Shown here piece by piece: positions 16,455-25,429 of a DNA stretch of 64,000 bases. Both the position numbers and the translations under genes were made by a program. Origin of the DNA: Aromatoleum anaerobium (GTDB lineage Bacteria; Pseudomonadota; Gammaproteobacteria; Burkholderiales; Rhodocyclaceae); the NCBI RefSeq assembly GCF_012910705.2, contig NZ_WTVG02000001.1:51563-115562 (forward strand), read 5' to 3'. The first letter of the stretch is position 1. Every line of letters starts with the position of its first letter. The notes under the pieces are model-generated. The model made no database searches. It saw nothing but the letters and a program-made list of their open reading frames with translations, and was not told the origin of the DNA.

Positions 16455-17236
16455 GCTTTGCTGACACCATAAAAGGCTTGATCTTCATGAAGAAGCCCGA
16501 GCCGAACCACGACCCCCTCGATCCGCGCCGCTCAAACGCCCCGCTGGCTGGCGGCCGCCGCAAGGGGAGAGCCGAAAACCCCTACCTGGCCAGCCGCCGC
16601 ACCTGGAACGATCACGTTGGATCGGTCGTATCCCAGCGGCAGACGTGGCAGGTCATCGGCATCCTGTCGCTGCTGATCGCCTTGGCCAGCGTCGGCGGCG
16701 TGATTCACATCGGCAGCCAGTCGAAGTTCATCCCCTACGTGGTGGAAGTCGACAAGCTGGGCCAGACGGTCGCCGCCGGCCCGGTGACAGCGGCCGCGAA
16801 AGCCGATCCGCGCGTCGTGCACGCGTCGGTGTCCGAGTTCATTGGGGACGCCCGGATCGTGACGCCCGACGTGGCCTTGCAGCGCAGGGCCGTGTTCCGA
16901 GTGTACGCGAAGCTCTCTCCGAACGATCCGGCCACCGCGAAGATGAACGAGTGGCTGAACGGCCATCCCGAGGCCAGCCCTTTCAAGCGGGCCGAAAAGG
17001 AGATGGTCAACGTCGAAATCAAGACCGCCCTCCGACAGTCGCCGGACACCTGGCAAGTGGACTGGGTGGAAACCACCCGCGACCGCCAAGGCACCGTGAA
17101 GGGCCAGCCGGTCACGATGCGCGCCCTGGTCACGGTGTACACGGCGGAAGTCTCCAGCCAAACGACAGACGATCAGTTGCGGAACAACCCCATGAGCGTG
17201 TTCGTCCGCGACTTCTCTTGGTCACGCATTCTTTGA
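16451..17236 (+). CDS. trbF: TrbF, VirB8-like inner-membrane protein
   Basis: A 261-residue bitopic protein. A single membrane helix (WQVIGILSLLIALASVGGVI) lies near residues 63-84, followed by a periplasmic VirB8 fold with VVEVDKLGQTVAAGPV and VDWVETTRDRQGTVKG. It nucleates assembly between the ATPases and the core complex. It overlaps trbE by four bases. Confidence 0.92.
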   Translation: MSFADTIKGLIFMKKPEPNHDPLDPRRSNAPLAGGRRKGRAENPYLASRRTWNDHVGSVVSQRQTWQVIGILSLLIALASVGGVIHIGSQSKFIPYVVEVDKLGQTVAAGPVTAAAKADPRVVHASVSEFIGDARIVTPDVALQRRAVFRVYAKLSPNDPATAKMNEWLNGHPEASPFKRAEKEMVNVEIKTALRQSPDTWQVDWVETTRDRQGTVKGQPVTMRALVTVYTAEVSSQTTDDQLRNNPMSVFVRDFSWSRIL

Positions 17237-17253
17237 TTTGGGGTTATCCAAAA

Positions 17254-18150
17254 ATGAAAAAGCACCTTTCTGCTGTGATCTTGGGCGTCGTGTTGGCTGC
17301 GCCCGCCGCGGCGGCAGCAGGCGATGGCCTGGCCGACAAGTATTTCTCCGGGAGGAACCTCGAGCTGACCGCGCAAGAGCGGGAGGCGCTGCGGATCGCC
17401 AAGAAGTGGGACGCGGGCTCGGCGGCCGGCATCAAGCCGATGGCGGGCGCCAACGGGGCCGTGCGCTTCGTCTTCGGCGCGCAGCAGCCCAGCATCGTGT
17501 GCGCGGTGCTCCAGGTCTGCGATGTCGCCTTGCAGCCCGGCGAGCTGGTGAACTCGATCCACCTGGGCGACACCGCCCGCTGGACGGTTGAGCCGGCCAT
17601 CACGGGCAGCGGTGTCGCCGAAACCCAGCACCTCATCATCAAACCGATGGACGTGGGCCTGGAAACGAGCCTGGTCGTGACTACGAACCGGCGCACCTAT
17701 CACCTCAAGCTGCGTTCGCATCGCACCAAGTACATGCCGCAAGTGGCCTTCACCTACCCCGAGGAAGCCCTTGCCAAGTGGGACGCGATCCGCACCCGCG
17801 AAGTGCGGGAGCGGGAAGAGCGGACGATGCCGCAGACCGGCGAATACCTCGGCAATTTGTCGTTCGACTATGACGTGTCCGGCGCCACGCGCTGGAAGCC
17901 GGTGCGCGTCTACAACGATGGCCGCAAGACCATCATCGAAATGCCATCCGCGATGGAGCAGACCGAGGCGCCGACCCTGCTGGTGGTGCGGAAGGATGGC
18001 GGGTTCTTCACCGATGACGAAACCGTGCTGGTGAATTACCGCGTCCAGGACGACCGTTACATCGTGGACACGATCTTCGACAAGGCAATCCTGATTGCCG
18101 GCGTCGGCAACAGCCAAGACCGCGTGACCATCACCAGGACGGGGAAATGA
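17254..18150 (+). CDS. trbG: TrbG, VirB9-like core protein
   Basis: A 298-residue periplasmic protein with an N-terminal signal peptide (MKKHLSAVILGVVLAAPAAA). The C-terminal VirB9 domain includes TYHLKLRSHRTKYMPQVAFT and WKPVRVYNDGRKTIIEMPSA. It forms the outer-membrane core ring with TrbH and TrbI. The ATG at 17254 is used because the signal sequence starts there; the longer open frame runs through trbF. Confidence 0.92.
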   Translation: MKKHLSAVILGVVLAAPAAAAAGDGLADKYFSGRNLELTAQEREALRIAKKWDAGSAAGIKPMAGANGAVRFVFGAQQPSIVCAVLQVCDVALQPGELVNSIHLGDTARWTVEPAITGSGVAETQHLIIKPMDVGLETSLVVTTNRRTYHLKLRSHRTKYMPQVAFTYPEEALAKWDAIRTREVREREERTMPQTGEYLGNLSFDYDVSGATRWKPVRVYNDGRKTIIEMPSAMEQTEAPTLLVVRKDGGFFTDDETVLVNYRVQDDRYIVDTIFDKAILIAGVGNSQDRVTITRTGK

Positions 18151-18644
18151 CCATGAAGAGACTGGTCCTTGTCGCGCTGGTTGCGCTGGCCTTGGGCGGC
18201 TGCGCAACGACAGCTCCTTACGGCAACTTCGTCCAGCCGCCGGTTACGGTGGATCAGCAGCAGCTCGCAGGGGATGCCGCCAAGCAGCTCGCGGCGCTGT
18301 GGCCGCCGGCCAAGACGCGGTTCGAGCTGCAACAGCCCACGCCGGACGAGTTCGGCGCCGCGCTGGTCGGCAACCTCCGGTCCTCCGGTTACGCCGTCTT
18401 GGAGTACGCACCGCAGAAGGCATCCGGCGCCGGCAACGCCACGCCGGAACAGAAGGACGCCGATCCGGTTGTGGTCGTAACGCCGACCACGGTCGCACTG
18501 CCGCTGCGGTACGTCCTGGACCATGACGCTGGCACCGGGCTCTATCGCCTGACGCTCCTGGTCGGCTCGCAATCCATTACACGCCCCTACCTGGAACAGA
18601 ACCGCGTGCTGATTCCGGCCGGGTATTGGGTACGCAAGGAGTAA
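18147..18644 (+). CDS. trbH: TrbH, outer-membrane lipoprotein
   Basis: A 165-residue lipoprotein. The signal peptide ends in the lipobox LGGC (residues 14-18 region of MTMKRLVLVALVALALGGCA), so it is lipid-anchored and plays the VirB7-like role of stabilising the core complex. It overlaps trbG by four bases. The start could be ATG 18147 or ATG 18153. Confidence 0.88.
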   Translation: MTMKRLVLVALVALALGGCATTAPYGNFVQPPVTVDQQQLAGDAAKQLAALWPPAKTRFELQQPTPDEFGAALVGNLRSSGYAVLEYAPQKASGAGNATPEQKDADPVVVVTPTTVALPLRYVLDHDAGTGLYRLTLLVGSQSITRPYLEQNRVLIPAGYWVRKE

Positions 18645-18649
18645 CACCG

Positions 18650-20038
18650 ATGAGCGAAACAGCCGATCAAATGGCACCGGACGCTTCGCCGGGCGAAGTG
18701 TCGAAGAAATCGGGCGTGCGCCGGGTAAACAACATGCCGATGTACCTCCTGGGCGGGGTCATGGTGGCGTTTCTGCTGGTCATGATGCTGGTGGCGGCAG
18801 ATCGCGCCGCCAAGCAGAACGAACTGGCGGCCGGGCCAGCCGAGAAGGCGGGCAACACCTCGATGTTCGCCAAGGAGATTGCCGGCGAGCAGACCGGCGG
18901 AATGATCCAGCCGGCCTCGCAACTGGTCGTGCCGGAACTCGACGCGGCCCCGGCCGGCGAGCCGGTATTGATCGCCCGGCCCGAGAACCTGGACGCCCCA
19001 CCGAAGCCCCCAGCCGGGAGTGGCGAGCTACAGCAGCCCGCGCATGACGATGAGGCCGACCGCATCCGCATGGCGAAGCTCCAAAGGCTCGAGGAGGCGG
19101 CCAAGGCGCGAACCGGTGTGCAGATGGTGGCCCCGCGCAGCGCCGGGTCGGCGCTTGGGGGCACAGCAGCCACGCCGCAATCCCGCGATGAAATGCTCGC
19201 CCGTCTGGCCGCAGTGCGACAGCAGGCCGATGGTGCCCGCAGCGAAGATCCGACCGCCGCGTACCAAACGCGCCTGGCGCAGATCCGTAGCAACCTCAAC
19301 AACGGCGCCACCAACCCGGCGTCCGGCGGCGGTGGCGCCCCGCAATTGCTCCAGACCTCGACCGGGGGACGGAACAACATCGCGCAATTCGGGAAAGCCG
19401 GGCAGGGGGACCGCTGGGCGATGGACTCTCAGCCTGAGGCACCGCGCACGCCGTTCGAGCTGCGGGCCGGCTTCGTGGTGCCTGCCACGCTGATTTCCGG
19501 GATCAATTCCGACCTGCCGGGCCAGATCATGGCCCAAGTCGCGCAGCACGTTTACGACACGCCGACCGGCCGGCATTTGCTGATCCCTCAAGGCTCGCGC
19601 CTCGTCGGGACGTACTCCAGCGAGGTCGCCTACGGACAGGCCCGCGTGCTGGTGGCATGGCAACGCATCGTCTTCCCGGATGGGAAGGCGATGGACATTG
19701 GCGCGATGCCCGGCGCCGACAGCGCGGGTTATGCCGGCTTCAACGATCAGGTAAACAACCACTACTTCCGGACGTTCACATCGGCCTTCCTCATGTCGGC
19801 CGTGACTGCCGGCATCACCTTGAGCCAGGACAACGGCAACAGCACCGGCAACTCGCAACGCGCAAGCGATGCCTTGAGCGAAGCCCTCGGGCAGCAGCTC
19901 GGCCAGGTCACGGCACAGATGATCGCCAAGAACCTGAACATCGCGCCGACGCTGGAGATCCGGCCCGGCTACCGCTTTAACGTGATCGTCACCAAAGACA
20001 TGACGTTTTCAAAGCCGTACCAATCGTTCGATTACTGA
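18650..20038 (+). CDS. trbI: TrbI, VirB10-like core protein
   Basis: A 462-residue protein with a cytoplasmic start (MSETADQMAPDASPGE), one membrane helix MYLLGGVMVAFLLVMMLVAA, a long periplasmic linker and the VirB10 C-domain. That domain has FVVPATLISGINSDLPGQIM, LLIPQGSRLVGTYSSEVAYG and PGYRFNVIVTKDMTF. I start at ATG 18650, which follows AAGGAG, and not at 18626. It transduces ATPase energy to the outer-membrane channel. Confidence 0.93.
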   Translation: MSETADQMAPDASPGEVSKKSGVRRVNNMPMYLLGGVMVAFLLVMMLVAADRAAKQNELAAGPAEKAGNTSMFAKEIAGEQTGGMIQPASQLVVPELDAAPAGEPVLIARPENLDAPPKPPAGSGELQQPAHDDEADRIRMAKLQRLEEAAKARTGVQMVAPRSAGSALGGTAATPQSRDEMLARLAAVRQQADGARSEDPTAAYQTRLAQIRSNLNNGATNPASGGGGAPQLLQTSTGGRNNIAQFGKAGQGDRWAMDSQPEAPRTPFELRAGFVVPATLISGINSDLPGQIMAQVAQHVYDTPTGRHLLIPQGSRLVGTYSSEVAYGQARVLVAWQRIVFPDGKAMDIGAMPGADSAGYAGFNDQVNNHYFRTFTSAFLMSAVTAGITLSQDNGNSTGNSQRASDALSEALGQQLGQVTAQMIAKNLNIAPTLEIRPGYRFNVIVTKDMTFSKPYQSFDY

Positions 20039-20056
20039 CGAGAAGGAGAAGCACTT

Positions 20057-20815
20057 ATGAAGATGAAATTTTTAGCCGCTAAAGCCGCCCTGGTCGTCGC
20101 TCTGTCCGCAGGCCCGCTCACGGCGCACGCCGGGATTCCGGTCATCGACGGCGCCAACCTCTCGCAAACCATCACGACGGCCATCGAGAGTGTTGCCCAA
20201 ACGCTCAAACAGATCGAGCAGTATTCGACGCAGCTCCAGCAGTACGAGAACCAACTGCAAAACACGGTGGCGCCGACCGCCTACATTTGGGACCGCGCGC
20301 AATCGACCATCAACGGCTTGATGAGCGCGGTCGACACCCTGAACTACTACAAGACGCAGCTCGGCAGCGTCGATGCCTACCTTGGCAAGTTTCAGGACGT
20401 GGCCTATTACCGGGGCTCGCCGTGCTTCTCATCTGCCGGGTGCAGCGATACGGAGCGGGCGGCCATGAATGAAAACCGCCGCCTGGCTTCCGAATCGCAG
20501 AAGAAGGCCAACGATGCACTTTTCCGTGGCCTCGACAGACAACAGGAAGCCCTCAAGACCGACGCCCGCACGCTGGAGCAACTGCAATCGAGTGCCCAAA
20601 GCGCCAGCGGCCAGATGCAGGCCCTCGGCTATGCCAACCAGCTCGCCAGCCAGCAAGCCAACCAGCTCTTGCAGATCCGGGGGCTGCTGATCGCCCAGCA
20701 GAACGCGGTTGCCACCCGCATGCAGGCGGAAGCCGACCGCGAGGCGCAGCAGCAAGTCGCCTCCGAACAACTGCGCCGTGGCACGTTCCAGGTCAGCCCG
20801 GCGCGCTCCTGGTAA
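20057..20815 (+). CDS. trbJ: TrbJ, VirB5-like protein
   Basis: A 252-residue exported protein with signal peptide MKMKFLAAKAALVVALSAGP and predicted coiled-coil rich in glutamine (SVAQTLKQIEQYSTQLQQYE). Like VirB5/TrbJ it probably sits at the pilus tip and mediates mating contact. An AGAAGGAG ribosome site precedes the ATG. A KorB operator is embedded in its first codons (20071-20083). Confidence 0.92.
   Translation: MKMKFLAAKAALVVALSAGPLTAHAGIPVIDGANLSQTITTAIESVAQTLKQIEQYSTQLQQYENQLQNTVAPTAYIWDRAQSTINGLMSAVDTLNYYKTQLGSVDAYLGKFQDVAYYRGSPCFSSAGCSDTERAAMNENRRLASESQKKANDALFRGLDRQQEALKTDARTLEQLQSSAQSASGQMQALGYANQLASQQANQLLQIRGLLIAQQNAVATRMQAEADREAQQQVASEQLRRGTFQVSPARSW
20071..20083. promoter_or_regulatory. 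KorB operator inside the start of trbJ
   Basis: TTTAGCCGCTAAA, the other permitted version of the KorB consensus, inside codons 5-9 of trbJ. Intragenic KorB sites are known from IncP plasmids and may serve partition or long-range silencing. Confidence 0.75.
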
Positions 20816-20824
20816 GGGGGATTC

Positions 20825-21046
20825 ATGCAAGCAACCAAGACCCTGATCCTGACCGGAGCCGCCCTCGTGGCGGCCCTTCTGGCCGGCTGCGATAACAAGC
20901 CGGCCGCGCAGGATCTTCCCGAAGTAAACGACGAAAACTGCCGCCCTGAAAACATCGCCAAGCTGGATAAGGGCGTGCAGCAAGCGTTTTCTTCTCAGTG
21001 CTTGCGGCGCGGCGCCTTCAAACCCAGCGAACAAAAGACTTGGTGA
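20825..21046 (+). CDS. trbK: TrbK, entry-exclusion lipoprotein
   Basis: A 73-residue lipoprotein with signal peptide and lipobox LLAGC (LILTGAALVAALLAGCDNKP). In IncP plasmids TrbK blocks redundant transfer into cells that already carry the plasmid. Position between trbJ and trbL and length match. The mature part contains two more cysteines. Confidence 0.88.
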   Translation: MQATKTLILTGAALVAALLAGCDNKPAAQDLPEVNDENCRPENIAKLDKGVQQAFSSQCLRRGAFKPSEQKTW

Positions 21047-21057
21047 GGCGCTGACAA

Positions 21058-22680
21058 ATGAGAATGCCAGCCAGCTTGAAACTCGCCGTGCCGCTGCTCG
21101 TTTGGCTGGCGTTCTTTTCGTTGGACGCCCATGCCGCAGTCAACAGCGCCGGCCTCTTTGACGATGTTCTGAACCGTTACAACAGCGCGGCCAGTGCGTG
21201 GGCCGGCGTCATCACGAATGCTGCGACCTGGCTGTTCTGGACGCTCGTTCTAATTTCGATGGTCTGGACGTTCGGCATGATGGCTTTGCGCAAGGCTGAC
21301 ATTGGCGAGTTCTTCGCGGAGTTCGTCCGCTTCACCATCTTCACAGGCTTCTTCTGGTGGCTGCTGACCAACGGCCCCAATTTTGCCTCTTCGATCTATG
21401 CGTCGCTGCGCCAAATCGCGGGCAACGCGACAGGCTTGGGGAATGCGCTATCTCCGTCTGGCGTCGTCGATGTGGGCTTTGCGATCTTCTACAAGGTCAT
21501 GGATCAGTCGTTCGTCTGGTCGCCAGTGGACAGCATGGCCGGCATCCTCATGGCCCTGGTGATCCTGGTTGTTCTCGCCCTAGTCGGCGTGAACATGCTT
21601 CTGCTCCTGGCGTCCGGTTGGGTGCTCGCCTATGGCGGCGTGTTCTTCCTCGGCTTCGGTGGTAGCCGTTGGACGAGCGACATGGCGATCAACTACTACA
21701 AGACCGTGCTGGGCGTAGCCGCCCAGCTCATGGCCATGGTGCTCCTGGTCGGCATCGGCAAGACCTTCCTGGATGACTATTACGCGCGGATGAGCGAAGG
21801 CATCAACCTCAAGGAATTGGGGGTGATGCTGATTGTCTGCGTCATCCTGCTTGTCCTGGTCAACAAGATTCCCAGCCTCATTGCCGGGGTCATCACAGGC
21901 GCAAGCGTCGGGCATGCAGGGATCGGCAATTTCGGGGCTGGTGCGGCAATCGGCGCCGCCGGTATGGCGGCAGCAGCAGCGGCAACAGGGGGCGCGATGT
22001 TGGCCGCTGGTGCCGCGAACGCTGCCGGCGGTGCGCAAGGCCTGATGTCGGCCTTCTCGAAGGCCAGCGAGAACGTGCAATCCGGCTCCGACGTGCTCAC
22101 CAGCATGTGGGGCGGTGGCGTGGGCAACAAGAGCGAGGACAGCACCGGCAGCACACCATTCGCTCAAGCGGCCGGCTTCGCCTCCTCTGGCGGCACCCAA
22201 TCGGACGGCAGCTCGGGGTTGCAGGCCGAAGGGCAGGGTGGGGACGCCAAGGGCAACGACCAAGGGAAGACCCACCAGGGCCAAGGCAAGACCGGGGATT
22301 CCAAAAACAGCGCCGGATCGAGCGGAGCAGGAAAGGCCGAAGGCGGCCAGCAACAAAGCTCGGGCGGGATGCGGGCGTCGGCAGCGAAAGCGGGCCTGAT
22401 CGCCGCGGACGCGACGGCGAACCTGGCCAAAGGCACTGCACAGGTGGCGAAGGAAAAGATGACCAGCATCAAGGATGCTGCGATGGAGCGCATCGCCGAA
22501 ACCCCAGGGGGCAAGATCGCCGCCGCCATCAAGGCCGGGAATGCGAGAGACGAGGCAGGAAGCGCCGTCGAATCGGTGCCGACGTTCGCAGGTGACACCC
22601 TCGCGGGGGCCGGGACTAGCGATGCCGACGCGGCGGCAGAAATCGCGGCGTTCGCCAACCGAGACACCAAATCCACATGA
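21058..22680 (+). CDS. trbL: TrbL, VirB6-like polytopic membrane protein
   Basis: A 540-residue inner-membrane protein with an N-terminal signal-like helix and several long hydrophobic stretches up to about residue 320. A soluble, glycine/serine/glutamine-rich C-terminal part follows. It is the VirB6/TrbL channel component. The stop overlaps the leader of trbM. Confidence 0.92.
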   Translation: MRMPASLKLAVPLLVWLAFFSLDAHAAVNSAGLFDDVLNRYNSAASAWAGVITNAATWLFWTLVLISMVWTFGMMALRKADIGEFFAEFVRFTIFTGFFWWLLTNGPNFASSIYASLRQIAGNATGLGNALSPSGVVDVGFAIFYKVMDQSFVWSPVDSMAGILMALVILVVLALVGVNMLLLLASGWVLAYGGVFFLGFGGSRWTSDMAINYYKTVLGVAAQLMAMVLLVGIGKTFLDDYYARMSEGINLKELGVMLIVCVILLVLVNKIPSLIAGVITGASVGHAGIGNFGAGAAIGAAGMAAAAAATGGAMLAAGAANAAGGAQGLMSAFSKASENVQSGSDVLTSMWGGGVGNKSEDSTGSTPFAQAAGFASSGGTQSDGSSGLQAEGQGGDAKGNDQGKTHQGQGKTGDSKNSAGSSGAGKAEGGQQQSSGGMRASAAKAGLIAADATANLAKGTAQVAKEKMTSIKDAAMERIAETPGGKIAAAIKAGNARDEAGSAVESVPTFAGDTLAGAGTSDADAAAEIAAFANRDTKST

Positions 22681-23141
22681 GCAAGGAGAAACGAAGAATG
22701 AAGAAGAACCTGTTTGGCATGGTTCTCGTGGCGGCGGCCCTGAGCGCAGCGGCCAACTCGGCCAGCGCGCAAGACGCGGACGTGCTCTCCGGCGACACTC
22801 GCCTGGCTTGCGAGGCAATCCTGTGCCTCTCTACAGGACAACGGCCGAGCGAGTGCACGCCGTCCTTGGATCGCTACTTCGGCATCAAGAAAAAGAAGCT
22901 GTCCGACACGCTCGAGGCGCGGCTCGATTTCCTGAACAAGTGCCCGGTCGCCAACCAGACGCCGCAAATGTCGGCCCTGGTTCGGGCCATCTCGCGCGGT
23001 GCCGGCCGCTGCGACGCCGCATCGTTGAATAGCACGCTGCAAATGTGGACCGGCGGCGACGGCGGCGAAATCTACATCAGCAACAGGATGCCGGACCACT
23101 GCGCAGCCTACACGGGCCACGCCTACACCGACTTTAACGTG

Positions 23142-24697
23142 AAAGAGCCCACATCCGAGACGAGCGCGCGCCTGACCGCTGAAGGTCATGGGGTGGAAGG
23201 GCGGGTGAATCAGGCGGCTGCGCGAATGAAGCCGAAGCGAGTCAGCGCCTTGATCCAGCGTGGAGCGTTGCGTTGAACGGAAAGCGCCTCATAGTCGGTG
23301 GCTGAATCCCGGTAGTGTTCGCCACGTTTGAGCATGAAGTAGATGGTGCGCAGAATCTTGTGTGCCAAGGCGACGATGGCGCGTTTGTGGCCGCGGCGAA
23401 CGATGAGCGACTGGAACTTCGACTGCAAGGCCGATTTGGTGCGGCTGGCGGCATGAGCGAACTCGCAGAGCAGGCGTCGGACATAGAGGTTGCCCTTGCG
23501 AACGCGTCCGGATTTGCGCTTGCCCGCCGACTCATTGTTGCCCGGGCAGATGCCGACCCAGGACGTCAGCCGATCCGCGCAGCCGAATGCCTCCATATCG
23601 GTGCCAATTTCCACCAGCAGCATGGCTGCGCCGATCAGATCGACGCCGGGCAGGGTTTGCAGCAAGGCGAGCGCGTTTCGTTCGTCCTGCAGTCCATCCA
23701 GAAGTCGCGCATCGAAGCGCGCAATGCGCGCCTCGATCTCCTCGACATGGTGCATCAGTTCATCGAGCACGAAGCGATGGCTGTCGGTCAGTTCCCCTTG
23801 CAAGGCATCGAAGATTTCCTCGCGACTGGCCTTGAGTCGCCGACTGGCGAACTTCAGCACCTCGTTCGGCGAGTGCCCTTCGATGATGGCCTTGACCATG
23901 GCGCGTGCCGACTGACCATGCAGATCGCTCACCACCACGCCCAGGCGGATGCCGCCGTCGGTCAGCACCTTGTGCAGGCGGTTCTTCTCGGAGGCCAGCA
24001 GACCCACCAGTTTCTGCCGCTGCCGCGAAATCAGACGCAACTCACGCAGCCGTGCCGGCGGCACGAACGAACCGCGCAGCAATCCGGCACGCGAGAGCGT
24101 CGCCAACCATTGCGCATCGCCGACATCGGTCTTGCGTCCGGGAACATTCTTGACGTGCCGGGCATTGACCACTTGCCCACGGATGCCCACCGCTTCCAGT
24201 GCGGCATACGGGCTCTTCCAGTAGATGCCCGTGCTCTCCATCACCACCTGATCGGGAGCAAGCGATGCCGCCCAGTCGGCCAGTGCGCGCCGATCGCGTT
24301 TGAACGCACCGAATTGCCGCTGTTCGATACGCGTCGTGCCGTCGGCCTCTTCGAGGATCGCGCAGGCCGTAATTTGCGCCTGATGCACATCCAGTCCGAT
24401 GACTCGTTTGTGTAGCGCTACCAGTTCCATGCCATCTCCCGTCGAATTACACTTAACAGTGGAAGGGGGCGGGTGCCAGAACTGAAAGAGTGCCTGAAGG
24501 CGACAAGTCGCCGACGGCCTGTTTAACGTGCGCTCTCTATGGAAGCAATCCGGGGTACGAGTCAGTTCGGCGGGTCACGTTAGCTTGCGGGGTCGAGCCG
24601 CCAAAAAATTGCGCGACCTCTTCCCGCCTCCTTCCACCCCGAATTCTCTTTCATCATCAGGGGTGGCGGCCATCGCAATCACCGTTAGCCAGACCAT
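23142..24697 (-). mobile_element. IS110-family insertion in trbM
   Basis: About 1.55 kb of DNA with one transposase gene splits trbM. Ends are estimated from where TrbM similarity stops and resumes; I see no terminal inverted repeats, as usual for IS110 elements. About 260 bp upstream of the transposase (24431-24697) is non-coding and contains a 14-nt hairpin GGCGACAAGTCGCC at 24499-24512, the place where IS110-group elements encode their bridge RNA. Near-direct repeats GTGGAAGGGCGGGTG (23193-23207) and GTGGAAGGGGGCGGGTG (24459-24475) flank the gene. Confidence 0.75.
23210..24430 (-). CDS. IS110-family transposase (RuvC-like DEDD recombinase)
   Basis: A 406-residue protein with the N-terminal RuvC-like fold: VIGLDVHQAQIT (Asp14), VVMESTGIYW and PGRKTDVGDAQWLA. 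A coiled linker precedes the C-terminal transposase_20 domain LQTLPGVDLIGAAMLLVEIG ... WVGICPGNNESAGKRKSG, with the conserved serine. It appears intact and of normal length. IS110 enzymes work with a bridge RNA that reads both donor and target. Transcribed opposite to the trb operon. Confidence 0.93.
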   Translation of the reverse strand: MELVALHKRVIGLDVHQAQITACAILEEADGTTRIEQRQFGAFKRDRRALADWAASLAPDQVVMESTGIYWKSPYAALEAVGIRGQVVNARHVKNVPGRKTDVGDAQWLATLSRAGLLRGSFVPPARLRELRLISRQRQKLVGLLASEKNRLHKVLTDGGIRLGVVVSDLHGQSARAMVKAIIEGHSPNEVLKFASRRLKASREEIFDALQGELTDSHRFVLDELMHHVEEIEARIARFDARLLDGLQDERNALALLQTLPGVDLIGAAMLLVEIGTDMEAFGCADRLTSWVGICPGNNESAGKRKSGRVRKGNLYVRRLLCEFAHAASRTKSALQSKFQSLIVRRGHKRAIVALAHKILRTIYFMLKRGEHYRDSATDYEALSVQRNAPRWIKALTRFGFIRAAA

Positions 24698-24829
24698 GCC
24701 CAAGTATGTCGGGACGCCGGAGAACGGGGGATATTGGGTCGAAGCAAAGGACTACGAACGCGCCCGAGCGGAATATAACGCCCGCTTGGAAACGGAGCGC
24801 CGGAACTATTGGTGGGGAGACAGCTAATC

Positions 24830-25429
24830 ATGCTGCCGTTCGTTGCGGATCTCCCCCCGCTGGAGAAAGAGCGCATCGCGTGTTCGATCTCGTCCGCTGT
24901 GAAGTATGAAGTGCCCGCCAACATCGTATTGGCGGTCGCCGAAAAGGAAGATGGCAAGCCGGGCCAATGGGTACGCAACACGAACGGCACGCATGACGTA
25001 GGCCCGATGCAGTTCAATACCGCGTACCTGCGTGAGCTGGAGCGGTACGGTATCACGGCGAACGATGTAGCGGCCGCCGGCTGCTACTCGTTCGACCTGG
25101 CCGCTTGGCGGCTGCGGATGCACCTTCGCCACGACAAGGGAGACATCTGGACGCGAGCGGCGAACTACCATTCCCGCACCCCGCAGTTCAACGCCATCTA
25201 TCGCGCCGACCTGATGAAGAAGGCCGCGAAGTGGGCGGATTGGATTGAAGCCCGGTTTGTCACCCTCGACGTGACCAAGGAGGGCGCAACGCCCTCAACG
25301 CCAGCGATGAAGGCGGAGGCCGCTGCGACCGCGCCGGCAGCTCCAGCCGCGCAGCCGGCCCCGCCGCGAGCCGCCCGAACGGCCGCCTATGTGCCGCGTC
25401 AGATCACATTCACCAGCTCGAACGAATGA
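24830..25429 (+). CDS. trbN: TrbN, lytic transglycosylase
   Basis: A 199-residue SLT-type muramidase that opens the peptidoglycan for the transfer apparatus. Visible motifs: VPANIVLAVAEKEDGKPGQW with the catalytic Glu, GTHDVGPMQFN, and AANYHSRTPQFNAIY. ATG 24830 is used, two bases after the trbM stop. The C-terminus is an Ala/Pro-rich tail. It overlaps trbP by four bases. Confidence 0.9.
   Translation: MLPFVADLPPLEKERIACSISSAVKYEVPANIVLAVAEKEDGKPGQWVRNTNGTHDVGPMQFNTAYLRELERYGITANDVAAAGCYSFDLAAWRLRMHLRHDKGDIWTRAANYHSRTPQFNAIYRADLMKKAAKWADWIEARFVTLDVTKEGATPSTPAMKAEAAATAPAAPAAQPAPPRAARTAAYVPRQITFTSSNE

Larger units (their letters stand above)
22698..24827 (+). pseudogene. trbM: trbM interrupted by an IS110-family element
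   Basis: Residues 1-150 are encoded from ATG 22698 (AAGGAG upstream) to about 23148: a signal peptide, then TRLACEAILCLSTGQRPSEC ... HCAAYTGHAYTDFNV. The C-terminal 42 codons, PKYVGTPENGGYWVEAKDYE to the stop, lie at about 24700-24827 beyond the insertion. Joining the two gives about 192 residues, close to RP4 TrbM (about 195). TrbM is a periplasmic accessory protein of the mating system, not strictly required in RP4. Downstream trbN and trbP lie in the same orientation and may suffer polar effects. Confidence 0.85.
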
